The notes: generated by a model from the sequence alone, not told the origin. Shown: positions 7,048-15,541, counted from the first letter of the stretch. The stretch: 64,000 nucleotides of DNA from Micromonospora fulviviridis (GCF_014648395.1 NZ_BMRA01000006.1:375202-439201), one strand, 5' to 3'. Translations and numbers: made by a program.

Positions 7048-8382
7048 GTGAACCTCGCCGTCTGCGCCGACGTCGGGTCGACGTACACCAAGGCGGCGGT
7101 GGTCGACCTCGACGGCGGCCGGCTGGTGGGCGCGGCGGCCGCACCGACCACCGTCGGCACCGACGTGCTGCACGGCCTGGACGCCGCGGTCGGCGCCGCC
7201 ACCGCCGGGCTCACCGCCGGCGACGTGCCCTGGTACGTCTGCTCGTCGGCCGGCGGTGGGCTGCGCCTGGCCGTCATCGGCTACGAGCCCCTCGTCACCG
7301 CGCAGGCCGGCCGGCGGGTCGGGCTGTCCGCCGGGGCGAACGTGGTGCACGTGGCCGCCGGGCGGCTCGGCGCGGCCGACCTGACGGCGCTGCGCGCCGC
7401 CCGCCCCGACGTGGTGCTGCTCGTCGGCGGCACCGACGGCGGCGACGCCGACACCCTCACCCACAACGCCACCCGGCTGGCACGGGCGCGCTGGCGGGTG
7501 CCGGTGGTGCTCGCCGGCAACGCCGACGTCCGCGACGCCCTGCACGCCCTGCTCGCCGCGGCGAAGGTGCCGGTCACCGCCGCCGACAACGTGCTGCCCC
7601 GCATCGGGGTGCTCACCCCCGCGCCGGCCCGCGCCGCGATCCGGGAGGTGTTCCTGCGGCACGTCATCGGCGGCAAGAAGCTGTCCCGCGGCGGCCGCTT
7701 CGCCCGGCTGGTGCGGGCCGCCACCCCCGACGCGGTGCTCACCGGCGTGGAGGTCCTCGCCGACGCCCTCGGCGGGGACCTGGCCGTCGTCGACGTCGGC
7801 GGCGCCACCACCGACGTGTACTCGGTGCTCACCCCCGACGAGCGGGACAGCGGCCCCAGCCAGGAGGTCGCCGGCACCCTGTGGCGGGCCCGCACCGTCG
7901 AGGGGGACCTCGGCATGCGGTGGAGCGCGCCCGGCGTGGTCCGCGCCGCCGCCGAGGAACGCCTGCTCGCCGCGGGGGAGGAGGACGACCTGGCCGCCGC
8001 GGCGGCGGTCCGGGCCGCGGACCCCGGTTTCCTGCCCGCCGACGACGCCGACCGGGCCGCCGACCGGCGCATCGCCGCGCTCGCCGCGACGGTGGCGCTG
8101 CGCCGGCACGCCCGCGGCGCCGCCACCGGCGAACGCGCCGGCCGGGACCTGCGCGACGTCAAGGTGATGGTGGGCTCCGGCGGGGTGCTGCGGCACGCCG
8201 CGCCCGCCGACGCCGCCGGGGTACTCGCCGCGGTGCTGGGCGACCACGCCGGCGGGTGGCCGCTGCCCCGCGCCGCCCGCGCCGTCGTCGACGTCGACTA
8301 CGTCCTGGCCGCCGGTGGGCTGCTCGCCGCCGACCACCCCGGCGCGGCGGCCGCCCTGCTGCGCCGGCACCTCGCCGGCTGA
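7048..8382 (+). CDS. MutL-type (glutamate mutase L) ASKHA ATPase, candidate aminomutase reactivase
   Basis: A protein of 444 residues with the two nucleotide-binding loops of the actin/hexokinase/Hsp70 superfamily as seen in MutL-type proteins: ADVGSTYTKAA at residues 7-17 and VDVGGATTDVYS near 249. Proteins of this family sit beside B12-dependent mutases and are thought to release damaged cobalamin in an ATP-driven way. Here it lies last in the kamDE operon, so a reactivating role for lysine 5,6-aminomutase is the natural reading, perhaps taking the place of KamB/KamC of anaerobes. The GTG start follows GAAGGA. The role is inference; family membership is fairly sure. Confidence 0.8.
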   Translation: MNLAVCADVGSTYTKAAVVDLDGGRLVGAAAAPTTVGTDVLHGLDAAVGAATAGLTAGDVPWYVCSSAGGGLRLAVIGYEPLVTAQAGRRVGLSAGANVVHVAAGRLGAADLTALRAARPDVVLLVGGTDGGDADTLTHNATRLARARWRVPVVLAGNADVRDALHALLAAAKVPVTAADNVLPRIGVLTPAPARAAIREVFLRHVIGGKKLSRGGRFARLVRAATPDAVLTGVEVLADALGGDLAVVDVGGATTDVYSVLTPDERDSGPSQEVAGTLWRARTVEGDLGMRWSAPGVVRAAAEERLLAAGEEDDLAAAAAVRAADPGFLPADDADRAADRRIAALAATVALRRHARGAATGERAGRDLRDVKVMVGSGGVLRHAAPADAAGVLAAVLGDHAGGWPLPRAARAVVDVDYVLAAGGLLAADHPGAAAALLRRHLAG

Positions 8383-8417
8383 GCGCACCGGCCCGCTCGG
8401 CGCCCCTGCCGCGGGGA

Positions 8418-9311
8418 CTATTCGGCGGCGAGCCGCGCGCCGCGGGCGTCCGCTTCCTGCGACGCCGCCCAGGAGGCCAGCAGCCGGAGGTTGTCCTCGG
8501 CGGCGGTGCCGGGCTCGGCGGTGTAGATCACGAGGGAGAGGCCGGGTTCGGCGGTCATCGCGAGGGTCTCGAAGGCCAGGGTGAGGTCCCCGACGGCCGG
8601 GTGGTGGAAGCGTTTGGTGCCGGTCCCGTGCCGGCGGACGTTGTGGGCGCCCCAGCGGGTGCGGAACGCGTCGCTGCGGGTGGACAATTCGCCCACCAGG
8701 TCGTGAAGGTCCTTGTCGTGGGGGTCACGGCCCGCTTCGGTGCGCAGCACGTCGACGGTGACGTCGGCCATCAGTTCCCAGTCCGGGTAGAAGCGGCGCG
8801 CGGCCGGGTCGAGGAACTGGTAGCGGGCCAGGTTCGGCGCCGGTGGGCCGCCGGTGGTGAAGATGTCGCTGAAGAAGCCGCGGGCGAGCTCGTTGGTGGC
8901 GAGCAGGTCCAGGCGGCCGTTGCTGACGTACGCGGGGCCGGCGGTGATCGCGTCCAGGGTCCACTGCAGGCTGCGGTGCAGCGGCGTGTGCCGGCCCGCC
9001 CGCCGGCGTGGCCGGGCAAGGGCGTCGGAGCCCTCCGCCGCCTGGGCCAGGTGGAGCAGGTGGGCGCGTTCGGCGTCGTCGAGCTGCAGCGCGCGGGCGA
9101 CGGCTTCGAGGACACCGGGAGAGACGCCGGCAAGGTGGCCACGTTCGAGCTTGGCGTAGTACTCGACGCTGACGTCGGCGAGCGCGGCGACCTCGCTGCG
9201 GCGCAGCCCCTTCACCCGGCGTCGGGTGCCGGCCGGCAGGCCGGCCCGCTCCGGGGTGATCTTGGCGCGCCGCGAGACGAGGAAGTCGCGGACCTGGTCA
9301 TGGTTGTCCAC
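8418..9311 (-). CDS. XRE-family regulator with MmyB-like ligand-binding domain
   Basis: Repressor- or activator-type DNA-binding protein of 297 residues. The N-terminal helix-turn-helix reads LRRSEVAALADVSVEYYAKLERG, shown here only by its ends LRRSEV and KLERG near residues 32-55. The rest (residues 100-290) matches the PAS-like MmyB domain common in actinobacteria. The GTG at 9311 is chosen because the conserved DQVRDFLVSRR start follows; no strong ribosome-binding site is visible. It faces the dehydrogenase/cupin pair across 205 bp and probably controls them. Its stop lies 35 bp from the convergent ATPase gene. Confidence 0.85.
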   Translation of the reverse strand: MDNHDQVRDFLVSRRAKITPERAGLPAGTRRRVKGLRRSEVAALADVSVEYYAKLERGHLAGVSPGVLEAVARALQLDDAERAHLLHLAQAAEGSDALARPRRRAGRHTPLHRSLQWTLDAITAGPAYVSNGRLDLLATNELARGFFSDIFTTGGPPAPNLARYQFLDPAARRFYPDWELMADVTVDVLRTEAGRDPHDKDLHDLVGELSTRSDAFRTRWGAHNVRRHGTGTKRFHHPAVGDLTLAFETLAMTAEPGLSLVIYTAEPGTAAEDNLRLLASWAASQEADARGARLAAE

Positions 9312-9516
9312 GCGCTCGACCGTACGCGGCGTGCGCCGCGGCAGCCATGTACTGCCGGTACACCCCTCATCAGGCACTCCCTGCCGGCGCCGGAACGGGG
9401 TTTCCTGGTCCCCGAGCGGGACTAGGCGCCCGCCGTCGGGGCACTCCGGGAGTCGGCTCACCACCGGGCTCACGGGGAGCACCTCAAACGATCACTGATC
9501 GGCAAGGGAGAACATC

Positions 9517-10539
9517 ATGCGTGGCGTCGTCATGCACGCACCCGGCGACGTCCGGGTGGAGGACCGCCCGGACCCGCGGATCGAGCAACCCACCGATGCC
9601 GTCATCCGGGTGTCGGCGACCTGCGTGTGCGGCTCGGACCTGTGGCCGTACCGGGGGGTGCAGAAGGTGGAGGGCCCCACGCCGATGGGCCACGAGTACG
9701 TCGGCATCGTCGAGGAGGTCGGCGCCGACGTCACCAGCCTCAAGCCGGGCCAGTTCGTGGTCGGCTCGTTCTGGGCCTCCGACAACACCTGCGAGATCTG
9801 CCGGGACGGCTACCAGTCCGCCTGCGTGCACCGGGTGCCGATGGGCATGCTCGGCTCGCAGGCGCAGCACCTGCGGGTGCCCCTCGCGGACGGCACCCTC
9901 GTCGCCACGCCCGAGGTGCCGCCCGCCGACCTGATTCCCAGCTACCTGGCCGCCTCCGACGTGCTGGGCACCGGCTGGTTCGCCGCGGTCGCCGCCCAGG
10001 CCGGCCCGGGCAAGACCGTCGCGGTCGTCGGCGACGGCGCGGTCGGCCTGCTCGCCGTCCTCGCGGCCCGGCAACTGGGCGCCGAGCGGGTCGTCGCGAT
10101 GAGCCGCCACGAATCCCGGCAGCAGCTCGCCCGCGAGTTCGGCGCCACCGACATCGTCACCGAGCGCGGCGACGAGGGCGTCGCCAGGATCAAGGACATG
10201 ACCGGTGGGCTCGGCGCGCACTCCGTGGTCGAGGCCGTCGGCACGCAGGAGTCGATGATGCAGGCCATCCACTGCGCCCGCCCGAACGGGCACGTCGGGT
10301 TCGTCGGCGTCACCCACGACGTGGCGGTGCCCGGCATGGAGCTGTTCTGGTCCCTGGCGCACCTGCACGGCGGCCCCGCGCCCGTACGGCGGTTCCTGCC
10401 GGAGCTGATGCGCCTGATCGGCGACGGCACGATCAACCCGGGCCGGGTGTTCGACCTCGACCTGCCCCTCGACCAGGCCGCCGAGGGATACCGGGCCATG
10501 GACGAACGCCGCGCGATCAAGGCCCTGCTGCGCCCGTGA
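9517..10539 (+). CDS. Zinc-type alcohol dehydrogenase (MDR family)
   Basis: Medium-chain dehydrogenase of 340 residues. It has the catalytic zinc motif CGSDLWPYRG near residue 38, the GHE motif (MGHEYVG) near 59, structural-zinc cysteines around CEICRDGYQSAC, and a Rossmann loop VVGDGAVGLLA near 168. The substrate is unknown. GGGAGAACATC precedes the ATG. It forms a pair with the cupin gene 26 bp downstream and is divergent from the XRE regulator; such trios are common in actinobacteria and suggest a small inducible detoxification unit. Confidence 0.88.
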   Translation: MRGVVMHAPGDVRVEDRPDPRIEQPTDAVIRVSATCVCGSDLWPYRGVQKVEGPTPMGHEYVGIVEEVGADVTSLKPGQFVVGSFWASDNTCEICRDGYQSACVHRVPMGMLGSQAQHLRVPLADGTLVATPEVPPADLIPSYLAASDVLGTGWFAAVAAQAGPGKTVAVVGDGAVGLLAVLAARQLGAERVVAMSRHESRQQLAREFGATDIVTERGDEGVARIKDMTGGLGAHSVVEAVGTQESMMQAIHCARPNGHVGFVGVTHDVAVPGMELFWSLAHLHGGPAPVRRFLPELMRLIGDGTINPGRVFDLDLPLDQAAEGYRAMDERRAIKALLRP

Positions 10540-10565
10540 CCACCCACGCACCTCAAGGAGCGTCG

Positions 10566-10979
10566 ATGGAACTGAAGCCCGTCAAACCGACCGTGAAGAC
10601 GCCCGCGCGGAACTTCACCGGCGACGTCTACCTGACCCCGATCTACAACGGCGCCGAGCCGTCACGGATGACCGTCGCCCTCGTCCGCTTCACCCCCGGC
10701 GCCCGCACCCACTGGCACTCCCACGCCGTCGGGCAGACCCTGCACGTCACCGAGGGGGTGGGGCTGGTCGGCACCCGCGACGGGACGGTGCTGCGGGTGC
10801 GCGCCGGCGACACCGTCATCTGCCCGCCCGGTGAGGAGCACTGGCACGGCGCCACCGCCGACACGTTCATGAGCCACCTTGCCATGCTGGAGGCGCTGCC
10901 CGGCGGGCAGGACCCCACCACCTGGCTGGAACCCCTCCCCGACGGGCAGTACCAGACCGCGAACCAGGGCGACGCCTGA
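10566..10979 (+). CDS. Cupin-domain protein
   Basis: Single-domain cupin of 137 residues. Metal-binding motif 1 is visible as HWHSHAVGQTLHVTEG near residues 48-63 and motif 2 as CPPGEEHWHG near residues 86-95. It is related to carboxymuconolactone-decarboxylase-associated or DUF-type cupins; the substrate is unknown. AAGGAG lies just before the ATG. It is the second gene of the dehydrogenase operon, so it may act on the dehydrogenase product or stabilise an intermediate. Confidence 0.85.
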   Translation: MELKPVKPTVKTPARNFTGDVYLTPIYNGAEPSRMTVALVRFTPGARTHWHSHAVGQTLHVTEGVGLVGTRDGTVLRVRAGDTVICPPGEEHWHGATADTFMSHLAMLEALPGGQDPTTWLEPLPDGQYQTANQGDA

Positions 10980-11089
10980 CCGCCCCGCATGTCCGGCCCG
11001 ACCGTCCGAAACCGTCGGGAAACCGACGTTCGCATCGAGACGCGCCGACGCGACACGCCGTGTCGCAACACACGACAGGCCCGGGTGGG

Positions 11090-11120
11090 TTGACAGCGGC
11101 GGGGGTGCACGCCGTACCGT
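11090..11120 (+). promoter_or_regulatory. Strong sigma-70-type promoter of the small RNA
   Basis: A perfect -35 box TTGACA (11090-11095) is followed after 19 bp by TACCGT (11115-11120), which fits the actinobacterial TAnnnT -10 pattern. Transcription would start near 11127. There is no coding frame downstream before the terminator at 11384. Confidence 0.6.
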
Positions 11121-11126
11121 CTTTGA

Positions 11127-11416
11127 GTCCTACCACGGGAAGCGGCTGCTGTTCGCTTCGTCCCTTCGTCCGCTGGCCGAGCGACCGGAAGGTTGCGGCG
11201 GCCAGGTCCAGCGGGCGGGGGTCGGCGGGGCGGCGCGAACCGGCCGCGGTTACCGGTGTACGGGCAGGGTGAGAGGAACGGCCAGTAGACAACGGCCAGG
11301 CGGGGGCAGCCAGTCCACGTCGGGTCGGTCCGAAGGTCGGCGCCGATCGCCTTCGCCCCACCGGCCGGGAAGGGCCTGGGAGCATCGGGGCGCGGCGCGA
11401 GCCGCGCCCCGATTTT
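11127..11416 (+). ncRNA. Candidate structured small RNA of about 290 nt
   Basis: This is a gene-less region between two genes, bounded by a promoter and a strong terminator on the same strand. Inside are several stems: GAAGCG/CGCTTC (11139-11144 with 11154-11159), CCGCTGG/CCAGCGG (11170-11176 with 11208-11214), and ACCGG/CCGGT around 11241-11260. I see no tmRNA tag or tRNA-like end, no RNase P core motifs and no SRP loop. Length, setting and strong promoter resemble Ms1-type RNAs (the RNA that binds core RNA polymerase in mycobacteria), but I cannot confirm identity. Confidence 0.6.
11384..11416 (+). terminator. Rho-independent terminator of the small RNA
   Basis: A perfect 13-bp stem, ATCGGGGCGCGGC (11384-11396) with GCCGCGCCCCGAT (11401-11413), is closed by a GCGA tetraloop and followed by a T run (11413-11416). 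The T run lies only on the plus-strand side, so it ends rightward transcription. Confidence 0.85.
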
Positions 11417-11428
11417 CGTCGCCGCGGC

Positions 11429-11914
11429 TCATCCGTTGAGGACCTCGTAGACGGCGGCCGGGGCGGGACCGATCCGGCCCTCGAACGGCGCGCCGAGATC
11501 CGGCTTGAACCCGTGCTCCGAGTAGCTGATCTCCGCCGACCGCTCCGGCTCGCCGCCCGCGGCGGGCATGGTGAACCGGAGGCCGAGCAGCCGCTGCTGG
11601 TCGTCAACTGTCGCCTCGAACGGGACAGCCGCCCGCTGCTGCGCGGTGAGGATGCCGAGGTGCTTCTCGTCCACCAGGACGCTCACCCCCGGGTCCGGCA
11701 CCCGGGTGAGGTCCAGCGTGCCGCGGTAGCGGCCGGTCCCGACGGGCTCGGCGGAGGCGATGCCGGCGAACAGGTCGGTGGCGTGGGCCGGGTCGCCGAA
11801 CCGCTCCAGGCGGGCTCGTCGCGCCGGATCGACCTTGCGTACGTCGATTCGGGTCCACTGGTCCCCGGTGAGCGGATTGCTGCGGGCCAGGTGCTGGTCG
11901 CCGCGGTGCAGCAC
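11429..11914 (-). pseudogene. N-terminally truncated lipoprotein-like protein
   Basis: The 161-residue frame matches in style the C-terminal two thirds of actinobacterial lipoproteins of the LppX/LprAFG type: QWTRIDVRKVDPAR, GTLDLTRVPDPG, TVDDQQRLLGLRF and APAAVYEVLNG at the end. The signal peptide, lipobox and first strands are missing. An in-frame TGA lies 6 bp upstream of the GTG, so no intact start is present. A GGGAGG sequence upstream leads into a different frame. Either a decayed gene or a fragment left by deletion; if expressed it would stay cytoplasmic. Confidence 0.6.
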
Positions 11915-12086
11915 GTCGTCTCACCGGACACCTCCCTCGGGGGTCGACCCCGCCCGCCGATGTACCACCGCTCAACCAGGTAAATCCCTGGATGGCCCGC
12001 CGGTCATCCGGCTGCCGCGGTGGCCCGGCCCGGACGGGCCGACGGGCGTCCCCGCCGGGTAGCCTTCGGCGCGTGATCGTGGTGAG

Positions 12087-13697
12087 GTGCCGGTGACGAC
12101 GCTGGACCGGGAAGACGCGCGTGCCACCGACGGGGCACGCCCGGGCGACGGTGGGCGTCCCCTGCCGCTGAAACTGGCCGTCCCGGCGGCCCTGCTGGCC
12201 GGTCTGGCGCTGCTTGTCGCCTTCCCCCCGTACGGGCTGTGGCCCCTCGCCCCGGTCGGTGTGGCGCTGCTCGCCGCCGCGGCGCACCGGCGGCGGCTGC
12301 GCGCCGGCGCCGGGCTGGGCTTCCTCGCCGGGGTGGCGCTGTTCGCGCCGCTGCTGGAGTGGACCAACCTGCACACCGGCTACCTGCCGTGGCTGCTGCT
12401 GTCCCTGCTGCAGGCCGGCTACCTGGCGCTGCTCGGCGCCGCCACCGCCTGGGTGTCCCCGCTGGTCGACCGGCACCGCGCGGCGTGGCCGCTGGTCACC
12501 GGGCTGCTGTGGGTGGGGCAGGAGGCGCTGCGCGACCGCACCCCGTTCGGCGGGTTCCCGTGGGGGAGGCTGGCGTTCAGCCAGGACACCTCCCCGCTGC
12601 TGCGGCTGGCCGCGCTCGGCGGCGCCCCGCTGGTCACCTTCGCCGTCGCCCTCGCGGGCGGGATCCTGCTCTCCCTCGCCTGGCGGGACTGGCGCCGCCC
12701 CGTCGGGCTGTGGCGGCCGGTGGCCGGGCTGGCCGCCGCCCTCGCCGCGGTGCTCGCCGCCGGCCCCGCCGTGCCGGCCGGGGTACGCGGCGGCGGCGAC
12801 ACCGTCACCGTCGCCATTGTCCAGGGCAACGTGCCCCGCCTCGGGCTGGATTTCAACGCCCAACGGCAGGCGGTGCTCAACAACCACGTCGACGCCACCC
12901 TGAAACTGGCCGAACAGGTCGCCGCGGGCACACAACGCCGCCCCGACCTGGTGGTGTGGCCGGAGAACTCCAGCGACATCGACCCGCTGCGCAACCCCGG
13001 CGCCGGTGAGCGGATCAGCCAGGCCGCCGACGCGATCGGCGCGCCGATCCTGGTCGGCGCGGTGCTGCTCGGCCCCGGCGAGGGTCAGGTCCGCAACGCC
13101 GGCCTGCTGTGGCGCCCGGGCAGCGGCGCCGACCTGGACCAGCTCTACACGAAGCGGCACCCCGTGCCGTTCGCCGAGTACGTGCCGCTGCGCGAGATCG
13201 CCCGGATGGTCAGCTCCGAGGTCGACCGGGTCCGCTCCGACTTCGTCCCCGGCAGCACCCCCGGCGTGCTGGACACCGGCGTGGCCACCCTCGGCGACGT
13301 GATCTGCTTCGAGGTCGCCTACGACGGCATCGTCCGGGACACCGTCACCGGCGGCGCGCAGCTGCTCGTGGTGCAGACCAACAACGCCACCTTCGACGTG
13401 GCCGAGGCCCGCCAGCAGCTGGCGATGGTCCGGCTGCGTGCCGTCGAGCACGGTCGCGCCGCGCTGATGGCCTCCACGGTCGGGGTGTCCGGGTTCGTTT
13501 CCCCCGACGGGCGGGTAGACGGGGCGACCGGGTTCAACACCGCCGCGGTGGTGGTGCGGCAGATGCGGCTCGGCGACGGGCGTACCCCGGCCACCACGGC
13601 GGGGGTGTGGCCGGAGGTGGCGCTCGCGGCGCTCGCCGTCGCGGCCCTGGCCGGCGCGGCCGTGCTGCGCCGCCGCCGGGAGGTCGACCCGGACTAG
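12087..13697 (+). CDS. lnt: Apolipoprotein N-acyltransferase
   Basis: Adds the third acyl chain to the N-terminal cysteine of lipoproteins at the outer face of the membrane. The first 225 residues form several membrane helices; the nitrilase-like domain then carries the triad E293 (WPENSS), K356 (YTKRH) and C407 (VICFE). One more helix lies at the C terminus. The total length of 536 residues is normal. GTG at 12087 or 12093 are both possible; GGTGAGG lies upstream. The gene is followed 26 bp later by ppm1. In mycobacteria the two functions are fused or adjacent (Ppm1), so the pairing supports both calls. Confidence 0.93.
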   Translation: MPVTTLDREDARATDGARPGDGGRPLPLKLAVPAALLAGLALLVAFPPYGLWPLAPVGVALLAAAAHRRRLRAGAGLGFLAGVALFAPLLEWTNLHTGYLPWLLLSLLQAGYLALLGAATAWVSPLVDRHRAAWPLVTGLLWVGQEALRDRTPFGGFPWGRLAFSQDTSPLLRLAALGGAPLVTFAVALAGGILLSLAWRDWRRPVGLWRPVAGLAAALAAVLAAGPAVPAGVRGGGDTVTVAIVQGNVPRLGLDFNAQRQAVLNNHVDATLKLAEQVAAGTQRRPDLVVWPENSSDIDPLRNPGAGERISQAADAIGAPILVGAVLLGPGEGQVRNAGLLWRPGSGADLDQLYTKRHPVPFAEYVPLREIARMVSSEVDRVRSDFVPGSTPGVLDTGVATLGDVICFEVAYDGIVRDTVTGGAQLLVVQTNNATFDVAEARQQLAMVRLRAVEHGRAALMASTVGVSGFVSPDGRVDGATGFNTAAVVVRQMRLGDGRTPATTAGVWPEVALAALAVAALAGAAVLRRRREVDPD

Positions 13698-13723
13698 GAC
13701 GACCAGCGGGGAGGCGGTACACG

Positions 13724-14512
13724 GTGGGCTTGGTAGCCGACAGGCGTACGGTCGGCCATCCCGGGGTGGGACGGGTCCTCGTGGTCATTCCCACCTACAA
13801 CGAGGCCGACAACGTCGACCGGATCGTCGCCCGGCTGCGGGCGGCGGCGCCGGGCGTGGACGTCCTCGTGGCCGACGACAACAGCCCCGACGGCACCGGC
13901 GCCATCGCCGACGGGCTGGCCGGCGCCGACCCGCAGGTGCACGTGCTGCACCGTCCCGGCAAGGAGGGGCTGGGTGCGGCCTACCTGGCCGGTTTCGCCT
14001 GGGCGCGCCAGCGCGGCTACGACGCCGTCGTGGAGATGGACGCCGACGGCTCGCACGCCCCGGAGGACCTGCCGGCGCTGCTGGACGCCGCCCGTGACGC
14101 CGACATGGTGATCGGCTCCCGGTGGACCCGCGGCGCGCGGGTGCTGAACTGGCCGCTGCGGCGGCTGCTGCTGTCCCGGGCCGGGAACCTGTACGCGAGG
14201 CTCGCGCTGGGCGTGCCGGTCTCCGACGCCACGGGCGGCTACCGGGTGTACCGGGCGGCCGCGCTGGACGCCATCGACCTGGCCTCGGTGCGCTCCCAGG
14301 GGTACGCGTTCCAGGTGGAGCTGTCCCGGCTGGCGCACCGCGCCGGGGTGCGGATGGTCGAGGTGCCGATCACCTTCGCCGAGCGGGAGCACGGCGACAG
14401 CAAGATGAGCCCGCTGATCGTGGCCGAGGCGCTGTGGCGGATCACCACCTGGGGGCTGCGGGACCGGCGGGCCGCGGCGCGCCGCCCCGACGCGCTGGCC
14501 CGGTGGCCGTGA
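13724..14512 (+). CDS. ppm1: Polyprenol-phosphate mannose synthase
   Basis: Family-2 glycosyltransferase of 262 residues that charges polyprenyl phosphate with mannose from GDP-mannose. The product serves as donor for lipoarabinomannan-type glycans and protein mannosylation. Motifs are VVIPTYNEADN near residue 22, the ADDNSPDGT nucleotide-binding aspartates near 50 and EMDADGSH near 100. There is no membrane anchor, as in the free catalytic domain. GTG is chosen after GGGGAGG at 9-nt spacing. It lies in one unit with lnt and probably fxsA. Confidence 0.92.
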   Translation: MGLVADRRTVGHPGVGRVLVVIPTYNEADNVDRIVARLRAAAPGVDVLVADDNSPDGTGAIADGLAGADPQVHVLHRPGKEGLGAAYLAGFAWARQRGYDAVVEMDADGSHAPEDLPALLDAARDADMVIGSRWTRGARVLNWPLRRLLLSRAGNLYARLALGVPVSDATGGYRVYRAAALDAIDLASVRSQGYAFQVELSRLAHRAGVRMVEVPITFAEREHGDSKMSPLIVAEALWRITTWGLRDRRAAARRPDALARWP

Positions 14513-14568
14513 GCGCGGGCGTGTCATGCTGGAGGGGCGTGATGACACCCCCGGGCGGATGAGGTGAG

Positions 14569-15093
14569 ATGCGCCGAGGACTGAAGTACGTACCACCGGC
14601 TCTGCTGCTGCTCGCGCTGCTGGAGCTGACCGTGTTCGTCCTGGTGGGCCGGGGCGTCGGGTTCGGGTTCGCGGTGCTGCTGGTGTTCGCGGCCTCGCTG
14701 CTGGGCCTGGTGCTGCTGCGCCGGGAGGGCATGCGGGCCTGGCGCGGTTTCCGGGCCGCCGTGGAGTCTCGGCAGCCGCCGGGGCAGCAGGTCACCGACG
14801 GCCTCGTGGGCCTGGCGGGGGCGCTGCTGCTGGCGCTGCCCGGGCTGGTCAGCGGCGCGGTGGGGCTGCTGTTGCTGGTGCCGCCGGTGCGGCGGCTGGC
14901 CCGCGCCGGGGTGCGCCGGGCCACCGAGCGCCGGGTGTCGTCGATGGTCGCCGGTGACCTGTTCGGGCCGCGCCGGGTGCGGGTGCGCCGGGGTGCGCCG
15001 CAGGCCGCGCCGACTCCCGAGCAGCAGCCGCAGCCGGTCGTCGAGCCGGGCCGCGCCATCGAGGGGGAGATCGTCGAGCCCGGCCGGTCGTGA
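14569..15093 (+). CDS. fxsA: FxsA-family membrane protein
   Basis: Small membrane protein of 174 residues with three or four helices: LLLLALLELTVFVLVG and GFGFAVLLVFAASLLG in the first 50 residues, then LALPGLVSGAVGLLLLVPPVR near 90-110. These match the FxsA (suppressor of F exclusion) domain. The tail from about residue 130 is basic, then rich in Pro and Gln. The role is unknown. Last gene before the bidirectional terminator at 15111. Confidence 0.85.
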   Translation: MRRGLKYVPPALLLLALLELTVFVLVGRGVGFGFAVLLVFAASLLGLVLLRREGMRAWRGFRAAVESRQPPGQQVTDGLVGLAGALLLALPGLVSGAVGLLLLVPPVRRLARAGVRRATERRVSSMVAGDLFGPRRVRVRRGAPQAAPTPEQQPQPVVEPGRAIEGEIVEPGRS

Positions 15094-15110
15094 CGACCGG
15101 ACAGACATGA

Positions 15111-15146
15111 CGAAACGCCCCCGGGGGGATCCTCGGGGGCGTTTCG
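15111..15146. terminator. Bidirectional terminator between fxsA and rbpA
   Basis: A perfect 13-bp inverted repeat, CGAAACGCCCCCG (15111-15123) and CGGGGGCGTTTCG (15134-15146), has a 10-nt loop and T/A stretches on both outer sides. It sits between two converging genes and can serve both. Confidence 0.85.
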
Positions 15147-15161
15147 TGTCGTTACGGGTGC

Positions 15162-15503
15162 TCAGGCGCGACCGCGGCGGGTGCGGACCTCCTGGAGCCG
15201 CTCGGCGAGGATGTCCTCCAGCTCGGCGATCGAGCGCCGCTCCAGCAGCATGTCCCAGTGGGTACGCGGCGGCTTGGCCTTCTTCTGCTCGGGCTCGCTG
15301 CCGTCGACCAGGCGGGCGACGCTGCCGTCGAACTTGCACTCCCAGGTCGTCGGCACCTCGGCGTCGACGGCGAACGGCACCTCGAACTGGTGCCCCTTCG
15401 CGCAGAGGTACTCGCGGGTCTGACGCGGCGCGAGCTCCGTGTTGCGGTCGGATTCGTAGCTGACTGCGCCCAGTCGGCTACCGCGCAGCATACGCTCGCC
15501 CAT
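15162..15503 (-). CDS. rbpA: RNA polymerase-binding protein RbpA
   Basis: Actinobacterial transcription factor that binds the principal sigma factor and core polymerase and stabilises open complexes. The 113 residues include the conserved start MGERMLRGSRLGAVSYESD, the zinc-binding part (CAKGHQFEVPF ... WECKFDG) and the sigma-interaction helix ending near WDMLLERRSIAELEDIL. Length and order match the family. A GAGGGGAAG ribosome-binding site lies upstream. See the SigR-type promoter at 15542-15570. Confidence 0.97.
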   Translation of the reverse strand: MGERMLRGSRLGAVSYESDRNTELAPRQTREYLCAKGHQFEVPFAVDAEVPTTWECKFDGSVARLVDGSEPEQKKAKPPRTHWDMLLERRSIAELEDILAERLQEVRTRRGRA

Positions 15504-15541
15504 GATCGACTTCCCCTCGTTCGTGGTGCTGGTCTTCAGGT

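Noticed and set aside
11127..11416. tmRNA, RNase P RNA or SRP RNA
   Set aside because: No Ala-tRNA-like ends or tag frame, no conserved RNase P core words, and no SRP tetraloop region were found, so it is left as an unassigned small RNA.
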